In this document: in pieces, positions 61,987 to 64,000 of the stretch
How positions within the stretch are numbered: position 1 is the stretch's first letter
How the letters are laid out: each line of letters begins with the position of its first letter
Source: Pseudomonadota bacterium
GTDB taxonomy: Bacteria; Desulfobacterota; Desulfovibrionia; Desulfovibrionales; Desulfovibrionaceae
Direction of reading: 5' to 3'
NCBI GenBank assembly: GCA_018822105.1
Contig: JAHJLB010000014.1
Span: 124,001 to 188,000 of the forward strand
DNA: 64,000 nucleotides
Notes under the pieces: generated by a model
Databases searched by the model: none
The model's input: the letters and a program-made list of their open reading frames with translations, nothing else
What the model was told of the DNA's origin: nothing
Translations under genes and position numbers: made by a program

Positions 61987-63015
61987 CTAGCCCTGGGGGC
62001 CCTGAACGGATTTGGCGTAGATCTCGATGACCTGCTCCACATCTTTGCGCGAACCCACGAACAAGGGTACGCGCTGGTGCAGGTTGTCCGGCACGATGTC
62101 CAGGATGCGGCGGTGCCCGTCGGTGGCCATGCCGCCGGCCTGCTCCACGATGAAGGCCATGGGCGCGGCCTCGCACATGAGCCGCAGCTTTCCGCCGGGC
62201 TTGCTGGGATCGCGGTTGTCCGAGGGATACATGAAGATGCCGCCGTAGATCAGGTTGCGGTGGAAATCGCTGACCAGGGAGCCGATGTAGCGCAGACTGT
62301 AAGGCTTCTTGCGCGTCATGCTGGCGGCCTTGAAATGCGCCAGAACGTCCAGGGTGGGCTTGTCCCAATAGTGGTAGTAGCCCTCGTTCACGGAATAGAT
62401 GCTGCCCTGCTCCGGGATGCGGATGTCCGGGTGCGAGAGCAGGAACTCGCCCACGCTGGGGTCCAGGGTGAAGCCGTTCACCCCGTCGCCGGTGGTGAAG
62501 ACCATCATGGTCGAAGAGCCGTAGATGATATAGCCCGCGGCCACCTGCTCCGTGCCGGGCTGCAGGTAGTCGGTGGTGAGCAGGCGGGTGTCGCTGGGGC
62601 TTTTGCGGCGGTAGATGGAGAAGATGGTGCCGATGCTCACGTTGGCGTCGATGTTCGAGGACCCGTCCAGGGGATCGAAAATGACAAAGTAGTCGCCCGT
62701 GGGCAGCCCGTCCGGGATCTCGATGATGTCGGCGTTCTCCTCAGAGGCCATGGCGCACAGGGCGCCGCAGCGCGAAAGGCGGTGGATGAGCACGTGGTTG
62801 GCGAAGTCGTCGAGCTTCTTGACCTCCTCGCCCTGGACATTGGTCTCCCCGGTGAAGCCCAGGGCGTCAACAAGGCCGGCCTTGCTCACCTCGCGGGTGA
62901 TGAGCTTGGCCGAAAGGATGAGCTCGTTGAACAGGCGGGTGAAGCGCCCCGTGGCCATGGGCACCTGCTTCTGGTGCAGCAGCAGGTGTTCTGTGACGGT
63001 GATCTGCTGGGACAC
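61987..63015 (-). CDS. fbp: Class I fructose-1,6-bisphosphatase
   Basis: This gluconeogenic enzyme hydrolyses fructose-1,6-bisphosphate. Metal-binding motifs are '[13 protein letters not shown]' and '[29 protein letters not shown]'. The later '[19 protein letters not shown]' and '[25 protein letters not shown]' are typical. The track starts at TTG 63021, but GTG 63015 is better placed, with GGAGG eight bases upstream (342 aa). It sits between a lipoprotein gene and tsaD. Confidence 0.96.
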   Translation of the reverse strand: MSQQITVTEHLLLHQKQVPMATGRFTRLFNELILSAKLITREVSKAGLVDALGFTGETNVQGEEVKKLDDFANHVLIHRLSRCGALCAMASEENADIIEIPDGLPTGDYFVIFDPLDGSSNIDANVSIGTIFSIYRRKSPSDTRLLTTDYLQPGTEQVAAGYIIYGSSTMMVFTTGDGVNGFTLDPSVGEFLLSHPDIRIPEQGSIYSVNEGYYHYWDKPTLDVLAHFKAASMTRKKPYSLRYIGSLVSDFHRNLIYGGIFMYPSDNRDPSKPGGKLRLMCEAAPMAFIVEQAGGMATDGHRRILDIVPDNLHQRVPLFVGSRKDVEQVIEIYAKSVQGPQG

Positions 63016-63061
63016 GGTCAATACCTCCGCGTTGGGTCAGGTTCGGGCGCGGCGGGCGGCG

Positions 63062-63940
63062 CTACTTGGATGAGCCGAAAAACGGGATCAGCTGGAGCCC
63101 CTTGTCCTCGATGGAGGCGTTGGCGCTCTCCGTGGCGTAGATGAAGCGGTCCCGGCCGATGTAGCGCGCCAGCCAGGTGAAGTGCTTGCCCTCGACCTCA
63201 AGGGTGCCCTGGCTCTTTTCCAGCAGCATCTGCTCCCAGGGCAAGTCGGCCAGGGCGGCCCCGGCGGGGATCGCAGTGCCCGCGGTCCAGATCTTCCTGG
63301 CCCGGGGATCGACGATGAGCAGCTCCTCCGGCCGCGGGCAGAAGGTGAACAGCACCCGCGGGTCGAAGCTCACCACATGCAGGCCGACGAATTCCGTGCC
63401 GTCGAAATTCGGCGTGCCAAGATAGATCTCCGGGCCGAGCGTGGTGTAGTCCACCACGGTCTTGACCAGCGTATCGCGCCAAATGGACTCGAAGACCAGG
63501 GGTTCGCTGAAGCGCTTCACCGGAACCGGGGGCTTGCGGACAAGAATGTCCCCGTTGGCGTCGGCCACCAGAATGCCGTCGATCCAGGGAAAGCGCAGCA
63601 GGAGGTAGTCCATCCAGGCGTCGTCGGGACGATAGTCCTGGCTGGTGGCGTAGCGCATGAGGGACAAGACCTTGGCGTCCACGGGTGAAAACAGCAGCGC
63701 CAGCTTCTCCTGGTTGGGATTGTCCCAGGCGTAGCGGGTCACATCGACCTTGGGGGCGGGGTTGATGCTGTCGCGCGTGTCGCGCACGGTGGAGATCACG
63801 GCCTGCTTGCCCTCATCCCACGAGGGGCCCAGGGCGCCACAGGCGGAGAGGGCGAGCAGCGCGGCCATGACGAAAATTAAGGCCAGGCCCCGGCCGTGGT
63901 TGCGGAAAGGGCTGCAAAGCGGGCAAAGACGTATGATCAA
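63062..63940 (-). CDS. Predicted lipoprotein with a Cache/PDC-like domain
   Basis: The N-terminus has a hydrophobic signal and lipobox 'LLALSAC', so the mature protein would be lipid-anchored. The rest has no recognised catalytic motif. The segment 'PWIDGILVADANGDILVRKP' and the later 'VVSFDPRVLFTFCPRPEELLIVDPRARKIWTAG' resemble the strand pattern of periplasmic Cache/PDC sensor domains (weak inference). I prefer TTG 63940 with AGAGG seven bases upstream (292 aa); the track extends to the window edge. It lies about 45 bases upstream of fbp. Its function is unknown. Confidence 0.75.
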   Translation of the reverse strand: MIIRLCPLCSPFRNHGRGLALIFVMAALLALSACGALGPSWDEGKQAVISTVRDTRDSINPAPKVDVTRYAWDNPNQEKLALLFSPVDAKVLSLMRYATSQDYRPDDAWMDYLLLRFPWIDGILVADANGDILVRKPPVPVKRFSEPLVFESIWRDTLVKTVVDYTTLGPEIYLGTPNFDGTEFVGLHVVSFDPRVLFTFCPRPEELLIVDPRARKIWTAGTAIPAGAALADLPWEQMLLEKSQGTLEVEGKHFTWLARYIGRDRFIYATESANASIEDKGLQLIPFFGSSK

Positions 63941-64000
63941 CTGGGGACCTCTGGGCCTTGGTTCAACCCTGAACGCGGGACTCAAGCCGCGAAGCAAGAG

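Noticed and set aside
60878-62368. 496-aa version of TsaD
   Set aside because: The first 130 residues are fbp read in another frame; the true N-terminus MLVLGVETSCDE begins at 61978.

Overview
The window looks like a core chromosomal segment of a high-GC sulfate-reducing deltaproteobacterium of the Desulfovibrio group (Desulfovibrionales). I infer this from the protein sequences and from gene orders I associate with that group: rpsU-yqeY-mutS2-dnaG-rpoD; pyrG-kdsA-kdsC-lptCAB-rpoN-hpf-ptsN-rapZ-PTS-ppaC; paaK next to a tandem-ACT protein; a PxxKW cysteine-rich protein; and an UshA-like selenoprotein. No phage, IS element, CRISPR array, tRNA or rRNA was seen. Gene density is very high, and most of the ORF track is antisense shadow caused by high GC.

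Layout. 1-7.6 kb (minus) is a macromolecular-synthesis operon (rpsU, yqeY, mutS2, dnaG, rpoD), a terminator, then cbiB. 7.7-9.2 kb (minus) holds a 59-aa membrane protein missed by the ORF track, HU and rsmA. 9.3-21.6 kb (plus) holds apt-mtnP, the PxxKW protein, an M20 hydrolase, mnmG, corC-lnt, prfB with its programmed +1 frameshift, a degenerate GGDEF gene coupled to a MinD/FlhG-like ATPase, an HU/IHF-type gene, an UshA-like selenoprotein with an in-frame TGA, and dapA. 21.7-33.7 kb (minus) is one long run: pyrG, kdsA, kdsC, lptC, lptA, lptB, rpoN, hpf, ptsN, rapZ, mannose-type PTS IIA, IIB and IIC (IIC frameshifted in a 9-base homopolymer), and ppaC. 33.8-35.1 kb (plus) is purQ and tadA. 35.3-37.5 kb (minus) is rsfS-gpmI plus a zinc-ribbon protein. 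37.9-40.2 kb (plus) is paaK, an ACT protein and an Hpt protein. 40.3-46.5 kb (minus) is dapB, ligA, a K+ channel and uvrB. 46.6-51.3 kb (plus) is a hypothetical, a CYTH protein and clpS-clpA-aat. 51.2-64 kb (minus) is cheB/cheR/cheA, an EF-G paralogue, a hypothetical, bamD, trxB, trxA, tsaD, fbp and a lipoprotein.

How the genes work together. kdsA/kdsC make Kdo and lptABC build part of the LPS transport bridge, linked to rpoN and a nitrogen/mannose-type PTS as in other Proteobacteria. clpS, clpA and aat form a complete N-degron adaptor, unfoldase and tagging set. cheA, cheR and cheB are the enzymatic core of a chemosensory pathway. trxA/trxB form the cytosolic thioredoxin couple. corC-lnt and bamD serve the envelope.

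The observations I would follow first are the C-x-x-Sec protein, the A9/T9 frameshift at the start of PTS IIC, MshEN-like repeats in the CheA linker, the SH3-LptA fusion and the long insertion in LigA. I see no wholly new multi-gene system.
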